This document shows, in pieces, positions 7,506-13,749 of a stretch of DNA of 20,735 nt (position 1 is its first letter; every line of letters begins with the position of its first letter). Made by a program: the position numbers and the translations under genes. The notes below the pieces were generated by a model. The model did not search any database, was not told the DNA's origin, and saw nothing but the letters and a program-made list of their open reading frames with translations. The DNA comes from Spirochaetes bacterium ADurb.Bin110 (GTDB taxonomy: Bacteria; Spirochaetota; Spirochaetia; Treponematales; Rectinemataceae). The DNA is taken from the NCBI GenBank assembly GCA_002070755.1, contig MWDY01000253.1, forward strand, positions 1 through 20,735, in the 5' to 3' direction.

Positions 7506-8348
7506 ATGGACTCTCAAACCTACCTCGATCTTGTTCGCAAGATGTATGAACATCCGAAGCGCTATGGCTTTTTCACAAAGGATGAAATATCAGACGCGCT
7601 CAATCATTATCGCAACCGCATCGAATTGATAATCGATCGGGCCGAAAATGAAAGTAGGACAAAAGATGCATATCTGTTGAGCAGTATGCGATATGTTGCA
7701 AAAAGCGTACATCGTCAGAATTTTAATCTCAGTCTCTGTGAGACTGCTTATATATATTCCAATTTCACAGAAGATCTCGCAATTGAATCTCCAGTAGAAC
7801 CATGGACAGATTATGAAACGGCGCAAGATATAGCAACTGAAAAAGGAGTTTTAAATCTTGCTCCTCAAGTAATCTTAAATAGATTGACTCCTGCTCGTAA
7901 AAGACTGCTCTTTCTAATACTTAAATGCGCTTGGGAGATCGATGAAGAGCTTTTGAATAGATGTAGCCTTGCTCTGGGCATCCCCAAGCAATACTTGTTC
8001 AATTTAATCGAATTGACAAAGAGAAGGACCGAAGGATGCTGGAATAAGGCGGAGCAGATGAATATCAAATTGCATACACTATGGATTCGGCTTCGTGTAC
8101 TGGAATTCAGGCTCGAGACTTGTCTTCTCAATGAGGAGAAAGAGTATATTCTATGCTCTCTTAAACGATGTCGAGCGCGCTATGCTCGGCTTTTAGAAAA
8201 GCGTGGTCGCCGCAGATCGGTTGTTTCGAATGAATCCATTTCAGAAATACTTGGGGTACCAAAGGGTAGCATAGACTCAGGTCTTTTTTACCTCAGAAAA
8301 CACATCGATTCTGGTAAGCGTCTTGAAGATTATAGAAAACTAGGCTAA
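7506..8348 (+). CDS. Unknown protein with C-terminal sigma-region-4-like helix-turn-helix
   Basis: I do not recognise a named family. 280 residues, no signal peptide or membrane segment, basic and rich in Arg/Leu helices. The C-terminal part, VVSNESISEILGVPKGSIDS (239-258) followed by GLFYLRKHIDSG, reads like a sigma-70 region 4 helix-turn-helix (compare the usual IAeiLgiPkGTVkSrL). A central stretch LTPARKRLLFLILKCAWEID (127-146) followed by CSLALGIPKQYLFNLI (153-168) resembles a second helical DNA-binding unit, joined by an Arg-rich coiled region (170-235). It could be a sigma-like factor or regulator, by inference only. The start is ATG 7506, 7 bases after GGAGG (7494-7498). The frame continues to a TTG at 7467, but that lies inside the sigma-54 promoter. 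rdgB follows within 10 bases, so the two genes are probably one transcript. Confidence 0.75.
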   Translation: MDSQTYLDLVRKMYEHPKRYGFFTKDEISDALNHYRNRIELIIDRAENESRTKDAYLLSSMRYVAKSVHRQNFNLSLCETAYIYSNFTEDLAIESPVEPWTDYETAQDIATEKGVLNLAPQVILNRLTPARKRLLFLILKCAWEIDEELLNRCSLALGIPKQYLFNLIELTKRRTEGCWNKAEQMNIKLHTLWIRLRVLEFRLETCLLNEEKEYILCSLKRCRARYARLLEKRGRRRSVVSNESISEILGVPKGSIDSGLFYLRKHIDSGKRLEDYRKLG

Positions 8349-8358
8349 ACAATTGCCT

Positions 8359-8964
8359 ATGAGACTTGTCGTTGCAACAAACAACATGCATAAAATCGAT
8401 GAATTTAGGCCCCTGTTTCCATGCCATGAGCTACTACTCCCTTCAGATCTGGGAATCAATGAATTCTGCCCCGAAGAAAATGGTAAGACATTTTTTGAAA
8501 ATGCTTATATAAAGGCTAAGACCCTTTATCAGCTATTAGGAATACCATCTATAGCAGATGATTCAGGGCTCTGCGTTGAAGCCCTAGGCGGAAAGCCCGG
8601 CATAGAATCCGCTCGTTATGGCTCTAATGGTGGAAGGCTGCTTACTGCTTCAGAGAAAAATAGCCTTTTGCTCTCTGAGCTTGTGGAAGTTTCCAATAGG
8701 AGCTGTGCTTTTGTATGTTGTCTTGTTCTCTATTATGATAAGCAGCGTTTTATTTGTGTCCAGGAGACACTCGAAGGCGAAATTGCTAGAAGTCCAAGTG
8801 GGAAAGGTGGTTTTGGTTATGATCCCATTGTCTACCTTCCCAAGTATGGAAAGACAGTTGCAGAGCTATCTGCAAATGAAAAGAATATAATTTCTCATCG
8901 AGGCAAGGCAGCACAAAAAATGGCCTCGATTTTGACAACCCTCAGCCTTGAATATGAAGACTGA
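8359..8964 (+). CDS. rdgB: RdgB/HAM1 non-canonical purine NTP pyrophosphatase
   Basis: Hydrolyses dITP, ITP and XTP to the monophosphates, cleaning the nucleotide pool. 201 residues, typical. Motifs: VATNNMHKIDEF (5-16) for nucleotide binding, IADDSGLCVEAL (65-76) with the catalytic/metal Asp pair, GKPGIESARYG (78-88), GFGYDPIVY (151-159) and AELSANEKNIISHRGKA (168-184), all diagnostic of the family. A TTG two codons upstream (8353) is an alternative start that sits better relative to a weak AGG; the ATG gives the more typical N-terminus. Immediately behind the sigma-like gene and closed by a hairpin terminator. Confidence 0.94.
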   Translation: MRLVVATNNMHKIDEFRPLFPCHELLLPSDLGINEFCPEENGKTFFENAYIKAKTLYQLLGIPSIADDSGLCVEALGGKPGIESARYGSNGGRLLTASEKNSLLLSELVEVSNRSCAFVCCLVLYYDKQRFICVQETLEGEIARSPSGKGGFGYDPIVYLPKYGKTVAELSANEKNIISHRGKAAQKMASILTTLSLEYED

Positions 8965-8984
8965 GAAAGCTTGTTTCTAGCCTG

Positions 8985-9019
8985 AAAAAAGGCCGCCTTC
9001 TTTCGATGGCGGCCTTAAT
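8985..9019. terminator. Bidirectional terminator between rdgB and rpmE
   Basis: Perfect 9-bp stem AAGGCCGCC (8989-8997) / GGCGGCCTT (9008-9016) with a 10-base loop. On the minus strand it is followed by TTTTTT, a good intrinsic terminator for rpmE. On the plus strand it is followed by the weaker TTAATACTT, serving rdgB. Confidence 0.85.
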
Positions 9020-9038
9020 ACTTCTGGGATGCTAGCAA

Positions 9039-9254
9039 TTAATCGTTATCGTTAGCCTTTATTCCATATTTCTTATTAAAGCGCTCGATACGCCCCGCAG
9101 TATCGACAAGTTTCTGTTTGCCAGTGAAAAATGGATGACAGGCAGAACAGATTTCTATTTGGATATTCTTAGCTGTTGAGCGGGTCTCAATGACATTTCC
9201 GCACGCGCAAGTTATTGTTGTGAGCTCATATTTTGGGTGTATTCCCTTTTTCAT
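9039..9254 (-). CDS. rpmE: 50S ribosomal protein bL31 (zinc-binding form)
   Basis: Large-subunit protein at the subunit interface. 71 residues. It is the C+ type: Cys16, Cys18, Cys36 and Cys39 (CAC...CSAC) form a zinc site, and HPFFTGKQK (40-48) is the bL31 signature. The ATG has GGAGG with a short spacer. It has its own promoter behind rho and a strong terminator after it. Zinc-containing bL31 is often the form replaced under zinc shortage; no paralogue is in this window. Confidence 0.97.
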   Translation of the reverse strand: MKKGIHPKYELTTITCACGNVIETRSTAKNIQIEICSACHPFFTGKQKLVDTAGRIERFNKKYGIKANDND

Positions 9255-9315
9255 TTATTCCTCCATAGGGTCTTGTTAGTATTTCTGTTAGAAAACCAGC
9301 AAGGCACGGCTACTC

Positions 9316-9344
9316 AATATATAAAATCAACGAGCTCTAGTCAA
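9316..9344 (-). promoter_or_regulatory. Promoter of rpmE
   Basis: Minus strand TTGACT (9339-9344), 17-base spacer, TATATT (9316-9321). Predicted start near 9309 with a leader of about 55 bases. It lies just inside the rho-rpmE gap, directly after the rho stop. Confidence 0.65.
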
Positions 9345-9349
9345 TATGC

Positions 9350-11098
9350 CTATTCCATGCTCGAGTAAGGAGTATTCATCGATTTGAGAAAGGCATCATT
9401 GTTCTTTGTCTTCATCATACGGTCGATGAGCAGTTCGATTATTTCGACATCATCCATCGGATTTATTACTTTACGCAGAACCCAGATCTTCTGAAGCTCG
9501 TCTTCGGAAATAAGAAGTTCTTCTTTTCTTGTTCCAGATTTCTTAATGTTGATAGCAGGGTAGAGACGGCGATCAGACAAGCGTCTATCGAGATTGATCT
9601 CCATGTTGCCTGTGCCTTTGAACTCCTCAAAGATAACTTCGTCCATGCGAGAACCTGTATCGATAAGGGCCGTAGCGATGATAGTCAGCGAACCACCTTG
9701 TTCTATGTTGCGCGCTGCTCCGAAAAATCGCTTAGGCTTGTGCAGAGCATTAGAATCGACACCTCCAGACAATATCTTGCCAGAAGTAGGTACTGTTTGG
9801 TTATAGGCTCGCGCAAGCCTTGTGATCGAATCCAGCAGAATTACAACATCTCGTTTGTGCTCCACGAGGCGCTTAGCTTTCTCTAGCACCATCTCAGCTA
9901 CCTGGACATGGCGGGTCGCTTGTTCATCGAATGTAGAAGAGATGACTTCGGCCTTTACAGTTCGCTCCATATCCGTGACCTCTTCAGGTCGCTCGTCGAT
10001 GAGTAGAACAATGAGGTATACTTCGGGATGATTGGCCGTTATGGCGTTGGCTATTTTTTGTAAGAGGATGGTCTTTCCAGTACGAGGTGGGGATACAATG
10101 AGCCCGCGCTGGCCCTTTCCTATTGGACAGAAAAGATTGATGATTCTAGTAGAGATTTCTTCAGTGCTGGTTTCTAGATCCAATTTTTGCGTGGGGTAGA
10201 GAGGGGTAAGGTTCTCGAAGGGAATTCTATTCTGAGCTATCGATGGATCATCGAAATTGATCTGTTCGATACGAAGCATGGCAAAAAAGCGCTCACCTTC
10301 TTTAGGGCTTCTGATCTGGCCATAAACAGTATCTCCAGTCTTAAGGTTAAAGAGCCTGATTTGTGAAGGGGAAATGTAAATGTCATCTGTACCTGGCAGA
10401 TAAGAGTTTTGAGGAGAACGCAAAAAGCCGTAGCCATCAGGAAGGATTTCAAGCGAGCCATAGGCATATATTATGCCGCCGTGTTCGGTGTGGCCTTTGA
10501 GAATATTGAAAATGAGTTCTTGTTTTTTTAGCGTGATGAGCAAATCATGATTTATGCCATATTTAGCCCCTAGCTCTCTCAATTCTATTATGCCCATCTT
10601 TGAAAGATCATTGATCAATAGGCGAGCTCTGGATTCGATTCTCTGTTCCGCACGGCTTTCCAACTCTGACTTGGGTAATTCAATCAATTTCTGGTGCTGA
10701 CGGTCATCGAGCGGCATCGCTGCAACAACAAATCCATTGGGCTGTTCTTCGAGTGCTTCAGGAGTTGCTGTCGATTCAGGCAGCGGACTTTCTTCTAAGA
10801 GGTCTACATTTTGCGTAGGCTTCTTTTTTAAACGAATTTTAGTAACCGGCTTTCGGGCCTTCTGTTGCTGATTCTTCAAAGGTGCGGCAACATGTACATC
10901 GTTCAAGGACCGCTGTATGTCTTGTACGAGATCTTCGGTCTGTCCCTCGAAAAGTGATCCATTCTGTAAAATGGGTTGCTCTTCGTGCTGACTTTGATTC
11001 ATTGCTATTTCCTCTTTTGGCACCGCTGAATTATTTTCCTCGTTATCAGAAGATTTTGCTGGGGATAAAGTTGTCTTCTTTCTATTATGAATTGCCAT
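9350..11098 (-). CDS. rho: Transcription termination factor Rho
   Basis: Hexameric RNA-dependent ATPase/helicase that ends transcription at Rho-dependent sites. 582 residues, about 160 longer than E. coli Rho because of a low-complexity, charged and Gln/Pro-rich N-terminal extension (about 1-150), a feature of several phyla. Then come a Rho N-terminal helical unit (about 163-203), the cold-shock-like RNA-binding domain containing DGYGFLRS (221-228), Walker A SPPRTGKT (336-343), Walker [12 protein letters not shown] (418-428), the Q-loop [10 protein letters not shown] (443-452), and the R-loop FKGTGNMEI (493-501). All catalytic elements are intact. The start is ATG 11098 with GGAG 7 bases before. 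A 158-base leader separates it from its predicted promoter, in keeping with the autoregulation known for rho in other bacteria. Confidence 0.97.
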   Translation of the reverse strand: MAIHNRKKTTLSPAKSSDNEENNSAVPKEEIAMNQSQHEEQPILQNGSLFEGQTEDLVQDIQRSLNDVHVAAPLKNQQQKARKPVTKIRLKKKPTQNVDLLEESPLPESTATPEALEEQPNGFVVAAMPLDDRQHQKLIELPKSELESRAEQRIESRARLLINDLSKMGIIELRELGAKYGINHDLLITLKKQELIFNILKGHTEHGGIIYAYGSLEILPDGYGFLRSPQNSYLPGTDDIYISPSQIRLFNLKTGDTVYGQIRSPKEGERFFAMLRIEQINFDDPSIAQNRIPFENLTPLYPTQKLDLETSTEEISTRIINLFCPIGKGQRGLIVSPPRTGKTILLQKIANAITANHPEVYLIVLLIDERPEEVTDMERTVKAEVISSTFDEQATRHVQVAEMVLEKAKRLVEHKRDVVILLDSITRLARAYNQTVPTSGKILSGGVDSNALHKPKRFFGAARNIEQGGSLTIIATALIDTGSRMDEVIFEEFKGTGNMEINLDRRLSDRRLYPAINIKKSGTRKEELLISEDELQKIWVLRKVINPMDDVEIIELLIDRMMKTKNNDAFLKSMNTPYSSME

Positions 11099-11256
11099 TG
11101 AGAATCTCCATGATATTATACAATCAAAACGGTGCCAGGCATCTTAATGGCTCCCCATTTGCTTTATATGGATTCTTGAACGGCGCATTGAGTCAAATCG
11201 AAAGGTAAGTTTTTTGGACCAAGTGCGGCCTTTTGCGCCGCGAATATGCAATAGAT
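11099..11256 (-). promoter_or_regulatory. Long 5' leader of rho with a mini-ORF and alternative pairings
   Basis: If transcription starts near 11256, the rho mRNA has a leader of about 158 bases. It contains an 8-codon ORF (11142 down to 11116, MPGTVLIV) preceded by GGGAG 8 bases upstream. It also has two competing pairings: a local stem GCGGC/GCCGC (around 11224-11241), and a longer-range CGGCGC (11235-11240) with GCGCCG (11181-11186); these share bases and exclude each other. E. coli rho also has a leader with a leader ORF and autoregulates; the extension to this leader is inference. Confidence 0.4.
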
Positions 11257-11262
11257 GTTATC

Positions 11263-11291
11263 AATATAGTGCGACAAAGGAGCGATGTCAA
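11263..11291 (-). promoter_or_regulatory. Promoter of rho
   Basis: Minus strand TTGACA (11286-11291, full consensus), 17-base spacer, TATATT (11263-11268, five of six). The -35 overlaps the last codons of the bactofilin gene. Predicted start near 11256. Confidence 0.7.
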
Positions 11292-11683
11292 TGTCCTCTA
11301 TCTTCTGTTTGGCTTTTATCATCTAAAGAAAACCCAGCCATTTTGATTTTGCCTTCAAATTGTGCACCTTCTATAATATGGAGGCATGCTACTTTAATAT
11401 CGCTCGTAACGCTAGCACCAGGAAGAATTATTATTTCTTCTGAAACGCTCATAGAGCCATTGAATTGTCCAGCAATAATAACTTTTTGAGCCCTTAACAA
11501 ATCAGCTTCTATCTTGGCATTTCGAGAAATCTTAATGAATGTCCCTTCTATTGAACCATGGAAAACGCAGTGCAAGTCAAGGGGCTGGCTCGAACGCAGT
11601 ATCCCATTCAGTGCAAGAGCTGGCCCGATATGCGTTGCGTATGGTTCCGAAGGTTCCAAATTCAACTTTTTCATAATCGACAT
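11288..11683 (-). CDS. Bactofilin (polymer-forming cytoskeletal protein)
   Basis: Small protein whose central domain folds into a right-handed beta-helix and polymerises into filaments that scaffold cell-shape or envelope functions. 131 residues. The repeat-like pattern is clear: THIGPALALNGILRSSQPLD (17-36), CVFHGSIEGTFIKISRNAKI, VIIAGQFNGSMSVSEEIII and GASVTSDIKVACLHIIEGA, that is, alternating hydrophobic residues with turns at Gly/Asn, as in the bactofilin (DUF583) domain. The N- and C-terminal tails are short and polar. There is no good Shine-Dalgarno. The start could also be Met4. A -10-like AATAAT lies 8 bases before the ATG. Placed between hup and rho on the same strand. Confidence 0.85.
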   Translation of the reverse strand: MSIMKKLNLEPSEPYATHIGPALALNGILRSSQPLDLHCVFHGSIEGTFIKISRNAKIEADLLRAQKVIIAGQFNGSMSVSEEIIILPGASVTSDIKVACLHIIEGAQFEGKIKMAGFSLDDKSQTEDRGH

Positions 11684-11691
11684 GGAAAGCC

Positions 11692-11718
11692 ATTATTAAC
11701 AATATCCTTATTTGGCAA
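11692..11718 (-). promoter_or_regulatory. Possible promoter directly before the bactofilin start
   Basis: Minus strand TTGCCA (11713-11718), a short 15-base spacer, AATAAT (11692-11697), then 8 bases to the ATG. The spacer is suboptimal. If used, the mRNA would be almost leaderless, fitting the lack of a Shine-Dalgarno. Confidence 0.25.
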
Positions 11719-11731
11719 AAACACGCGATGG

Positions 11732-12076
11732 TCAAACCCTTTTTCTAAATGATTTGGGAATGCGGTCGATATCCATTTCCCATGCAGCCTTTTTGAGCTC
11801 TCTGCCAGGCCTAAAGGTGGCTACACCGTGATCTGTGACAGAAACGATTTCGCCTGTTTTTGGATTTCTAGCTTTTGATCTGCCTTTTCTGAGTTTTACC
11901 TCGAAAGTACCAAAGCCTCTCAGCTCGACTATCTTGCCATCAAGAATTGCGCCTTTTATTTCGGCAAATAGACCGTCGATAAGCTCGTGGATTTCCTTCC
12001 GCGTGGTTCGGCTTGTCGGCGATAGCGAATCGTACAGTGCATCTATCAACTCGGCTTTTGTCAATTTTTCGGCCAT
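11732..12076 (-). CDS. hup: HU/IHF-family DNA-binding protein
   Basis: Nucleoid protein that bends DNA as a dimer. 114 residues against about 90 for classical HU. The beta-arm signature is visible: GFGTFEVKLRKGRSKARNPK (54-73) followed by TGE, with the intercalating Pro at 72 in RNPKTG, then ATFRPGRELKKA (86-97). The extra part is a roughly 17-residue basic C-terminal tail ending in SFRKRV. AGGAAGGAG precedes the ATG at slightly long spacing. It lies 45 bases behind rpsT and 48 before the bactofilin gene, probably one transcript from the rpsT promoter. Confidence 0.93.
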   Translation of the reverse strand: MAEKLTKAELIDALYDSLSPTSRTTRKEIHELIDGLFAEIKGAILDGKIVELRGFGTFEVKLRKGRSKARNPKTGEIVSVTDHGVATFRPGRELKKAAWEMDIDRIPKSFRKRV

Positions 12077-12121
12077 ATCGTTCTCTGCTCCTTCCTGAAG
12101 GTACTAGACTCTCAATCTGAT

Positions 12122-12391
12122 CTATTGATCTATCTTATTTACAAGTCGCTGCATCCGGGATTTTTTCCTGGCTGCAGTATTTTTCTTTACTATTCCTTTT
12201 CTGGCTGCTGAATCAATCCGCTTGATCATCTCTGATAGAGCTTCTTTTGCTGCTGCTGCATCTTTTTTTTCTGATGCAATGACTACTTTCTTAGCCGCCG
12301 ATTTTATGGAAGTTTTTGTACTTTTATTAGCAAGCCTGCGCTTTTCATTTTGCCTTTGGCGCTTTTCTGCAGACAAGTTACTTGTACTCAA
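12122..12391 (-). CDS. rpsT: 30S ribosomal protein bS20
   Basis: Small-subunit protein binding 16S rRNA near the body and helix 44. 89 residues, extremely rich in Lys, Ala and Arg, all helical: SAEKRQRQNEKRRLANKSTK (7-26), SAAKKVV (31-37), and GIVKKNTAARKKSRMQRLVN (66-85), which matches the conserved C-terminal bS20 pattern. The start is TTG (12389-12391), set by GGAGG exactly 7 bases upstream. In other bacteria rpsT also often uses a non-ATG start (E. coli uses UUG, linked to its autoregulation). First gene of the minus-strand run towards hup, bactofilin and rho. Confidence 0.95.
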   Translation of the reverse strand: MSTSNLSAEKRQRQNEKRRLANKSTKTSIKSAAKKVVIASEKKDAAAAKEALSEMIKRIDSAARKGIVKKNTAARKKSRMQRLVNKIDQ

Positions 12392-12452
12392 TGGAATTCC
12401 TCCAGATAGCTATGTTTAATGAAAATCTTGGTTCAATCGAATTTCTGTGCTT

Positions 12453-12482
12453 AAGCTAGCAGATACCGAGCGACAATGTCAA
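12453..12482 (-). promoter_or_regulatory. Promoter of rpsT
   Basis: Minus strand TTGACA (12477-12482, full consensus), 18-base spacer, TAGCTT (12453-12458) preceded by TGC, which gives an extended -10 (TGnTAGCTT). Predicted start near 12446, leader about 55 bases. Confidence 0.6.
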
Positions 12483-12533
12483 TACATTTTTGAAGTAATT
12501 GCATTCCTAGGCAAAATAAGGTAAAGATTTAAG

Positions 12534-13295
12534 ATGATGTTAGTCAATGCTATCGTGGTTTTTATCATAGTCTCTATGCTGTTTCTTCTGGAATTCATCC
12601 TTGCGCTGAGGTGTCTATTTTCAGCCAGAAATGTGCGCTTTAATCTTTGTGCTAAATATGAGCAAATTGGTGCAAAGATCATCCTTGGGCTGTTCAGAAT
12701 GTTTCATGGATTCAAAATTAGTGTGCGGAATCCAGAGAAGCTCGAAATTCCTCTTCGATGTCTTGTAATATCGAATCACCAGAGCCTACTGGACATCATT
12801 GTACTCATATCATTTTTGGGAATAAAACGGAAACCTCGCTTTGTTGCTAAGAGAGAGCTTCAATATGGCATTCCCTTTGTGAGCTTTACACTGAGAAAAG
12901 GAGGGCATTGCCTCATAAAGAGAGAAGGGGCTCCTCTTGACGCAATGCGAGAAGTGTCGAAAATGGCAAAGATATGCGCACAGATGGGAGCCTGCCCAGT
13001 GATTTTCCCTGAGGGCACGAGATCTAGAAATGGACATGTAGGAGAATTTCATACTGCAGGTGTTAGAAAATTGCTCGAGTCTGGTGGAAAGCTCCCAGTT
13101 GCAGCGATAGCTTTAGAGGGCGGCTGGCGAGTGGCAAATGCTATGGATTTTCTTAAGAGGTTTGGCAAAGTGCCTTATATTGTCGAAATAGTCAAGGTAT
13201 ACGAACCCCCGCGTAGCAAATATGATATCGAAAACATGCTCATCGATGCGCGCCATTTGATCGAAGAACGAATCGAAGAGCTTCGGACGCAATGA
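12534..13295 (+). CDS. plsC: 1-acyl-sn-glycerol-3-phosphate acyltransferase
   Basis: Acylates lysophosphatidic acid to phosphatidic acid in membrane phospholipid synthesis, at the cytoplasmic membrane. 253 residues. An N-terminal hydrophobic helix (about 3-27) would anchor the protein. Motif I NHQSLLD (81-87) carries the catalytic His82 and Asp87; motif II-like VSFTLRKGGHCLIKR (116-130); motif III FPEGTRS (158-164); and motif IV-like LPVAAIAL (187-194). It starts ATG-ATG; no good Shine-Dalgarno is seen. A weak promoter TTGCAT (12499-12504), 17 bases, TAAAGA (12522-12527) ends 6 bases before the start, so a leaderless mRNA is possible. Followed by a bidirectional terminator. Confidence 0.93.
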   Translation: MMLVNAIVVFIIVSMLFLLEFILALRCLFSARNVRFNLCAKYEQIGAKIILGLFRMFHGFKISVRNPEKLEIPLRCLVISNHQSLLDIIVLISFLGIKRKPRFVAKRELQYGIPFVSFTLRKGGHCLIKREGAPLDAMREVSKMAKICAQMGACPVIFPEGTRSRNGHVGEFHTAGVRKLLESGGKLPVAAIALEGGWRVANAMDFLKRFGKVPYIVEIVKVYEPPRSKYDIENMLIDARHLIEERIEELRTQ

Positions 13296-13336
13296 AATAT
13301 TCTCCAATAGGATTCTGCTAAGCAATGCATATAAAT

Positions 13337-13370
13337 AAAAAGCCCTAGCAATATACTAGGGCCTTTTATT
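13337..13370. terminator. Bidirectional terminator between plsC and the zinc-ribbon gene
   Basis: Perfect 7-bp stem GCCCTAG (13342-13348) / CTAGGGC (13356-13362) with a 7-base loop. It is followed by CTTTTATT on the plus strand and by TTTTTATTT on the minus strand, so it can end both convergent transcripts. Confidence 0.85.
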
Positions 13371-13392
13371 CTCTTCGTGGATCACTTAAAGA

Positions 13393-13563
13393 TCATTTGA
13401 AGTCGCTTGGGCGTCTTTCAACTCTCTTGCATTTTTCGCATTCAGCTATAGTCTTGACCTTGCTGTTTTCAAAGATGGTCTTCATCTTTATTTCGCCACC
13501 GCAAGAACAATAGAAACGCTGAGTTGAAGAGCCTGTACGAGCATTTTTAGATACCTGTGCCAT
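13393..13563 (-). CDS. Small zinc-ribbon protein of unknown function
   Basis: 56 residues, basic. Four Cys in a zinc-ribbon arrangement: CSC (19-21) and CEKC (42-45), separated by a stretch of beta-strand character KMKTIFENSKVKTIAECEK. The C-terminal RVERRPSDFK is conserved-looking and basic. It is not a recognisable bL33 or bL36: size and Cys pattern differ. It may be a ribosome- or nucleic-acid-associated protein; that is inference from size, charge and the zinc site only. The start is ATG 13563 with AGGAG 5 bases upstream. The longer frame to a TTG at 13581 would place the Shine-Dalgarno inside the gene. It has its own near-consensus promoter and a terminator, so it is a stand-alone unit. 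Confidence 0.8.
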   Translation of the reverse strand: MAQVSKNARTGSSTQRFYCSCGGEIKMKTIFENSKVKTIAECEKCKRVERRPSDFK

Positions 13564-13593
13564 AATGACTCCTTTTGCCAAAAAACCGGAGTA

Positions 13594-13622
13594 ACAATAC
13601 AGAAATCAGCATAAAAAGTCAA
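13594..13622 (-). promoter_or_regulatory. Promoter of the small zinc-ribbon gene
   Basis: Minus strand TTGACT (13617-13622), 17-base spacer, TATTGT (13594-13599). Predicted start near 13587, leader about 24 bases with the AGGAG Shine-Dalgarno. It begins right after the upstream terminator hairpin. Confidence 0.6.
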
Positions 13623-13630
13623 TTCATTAT

Positions 13631-13667
13631 TAAAAATGCCGCCGGATAAGGAGGGATATCCGACGGC
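13631..13667 (-). terminator. Intrinsic terminator after the ParB-like gene/candidate small RNA
   Basis: Minus strand GCCGTCGGATA (13657-13667) / TATCCGGCGGC (13638-13648), 11 bp with one mismatch, loop TCCCTCCT, followed by ATTTTTA. It lies 77 bases past the ParB-like stop codon, so it may end that operon, the candidate small RNA, or both. Confidence 0.75.
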
Positions 13668-13715
13668 TAATACAATGGAGGCTGCATGAAGAAGCTACGT
13701 TCACTTGCTCTTCAT
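13631..13715 (-). ncRNA. Candidate small RNA of about 85 nt with two stem-loops
   Basis: Between the ParB-like gene and the zinc-ribbon gene. A promoter (13721-13749) would start transcription near 13715, precisely at a stem ATGAAGAGC...GCTTCTTCAT (13686-13715; 9 bp with one bulged T). After a single-stranded linker containing GCAGCCTCC comes a second, 11-bp stem whose loop is TCCCTCCT, followed by ATTTTTAA. The CU-rich loop is complementary to Shine-Dalgarno sequences, as in known UCCC-loop regulatory RNAs of Firmicutes. Alternatively this is only a leader-less terminator region for the ParB-like gene. No family is recognised. Confidence 0.4.
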
Positions 13716-13720
13716 TTATT

Positions 13721-13749
13721 ATAATACGAAATCGTTCTAAAAGTTACAA
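13721..13749 (-). promoter_or_regulatory. Promoter of the candidate small RNA
   Basis: Minus strand TTGTAA (13744-13749), 17-base spacer, TATTAT (13721-13726); TATAAT at 13718-13723 overlaps. The -35 contains the stop codon of the ParB-like gene. No minus-strand protein gene begins before the terminator 80 bases downstream, which is why I read it as a small-RNA promoter. Confidence 0.45.

Noticed and set aside
11115..11120. Perfect minus-strand TATAAT just before rho
   Set aside because: Its start point (about 11108) would fall inside the rho Shine-Dalgarno, and no -35 is present; the TTGACA-17-TATATT promoter at 11263-11291 is far better.
11124..11139. TGGCAC on the minus strand in the rho leader as a second sigma-54 site
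   Set aside because: The -12 element is TTGAT, shifted by one base and lacking the essential GC.
11219..11245. GC-rich hairpin between bactofilin and rho genes as a terminator
   Set aside because: Only 5 bp of stem and no T-tract on either strand.
13686..13724. 12-codon plus-strand ORF (MKKLRSLALHLL) with GGAGG four bases upstream
   Set aside because: Its two ends are the arms of an inverted repeat explained by the minus-strand stem-loop, and no plus-strand gene follows that a leader peptide could control.
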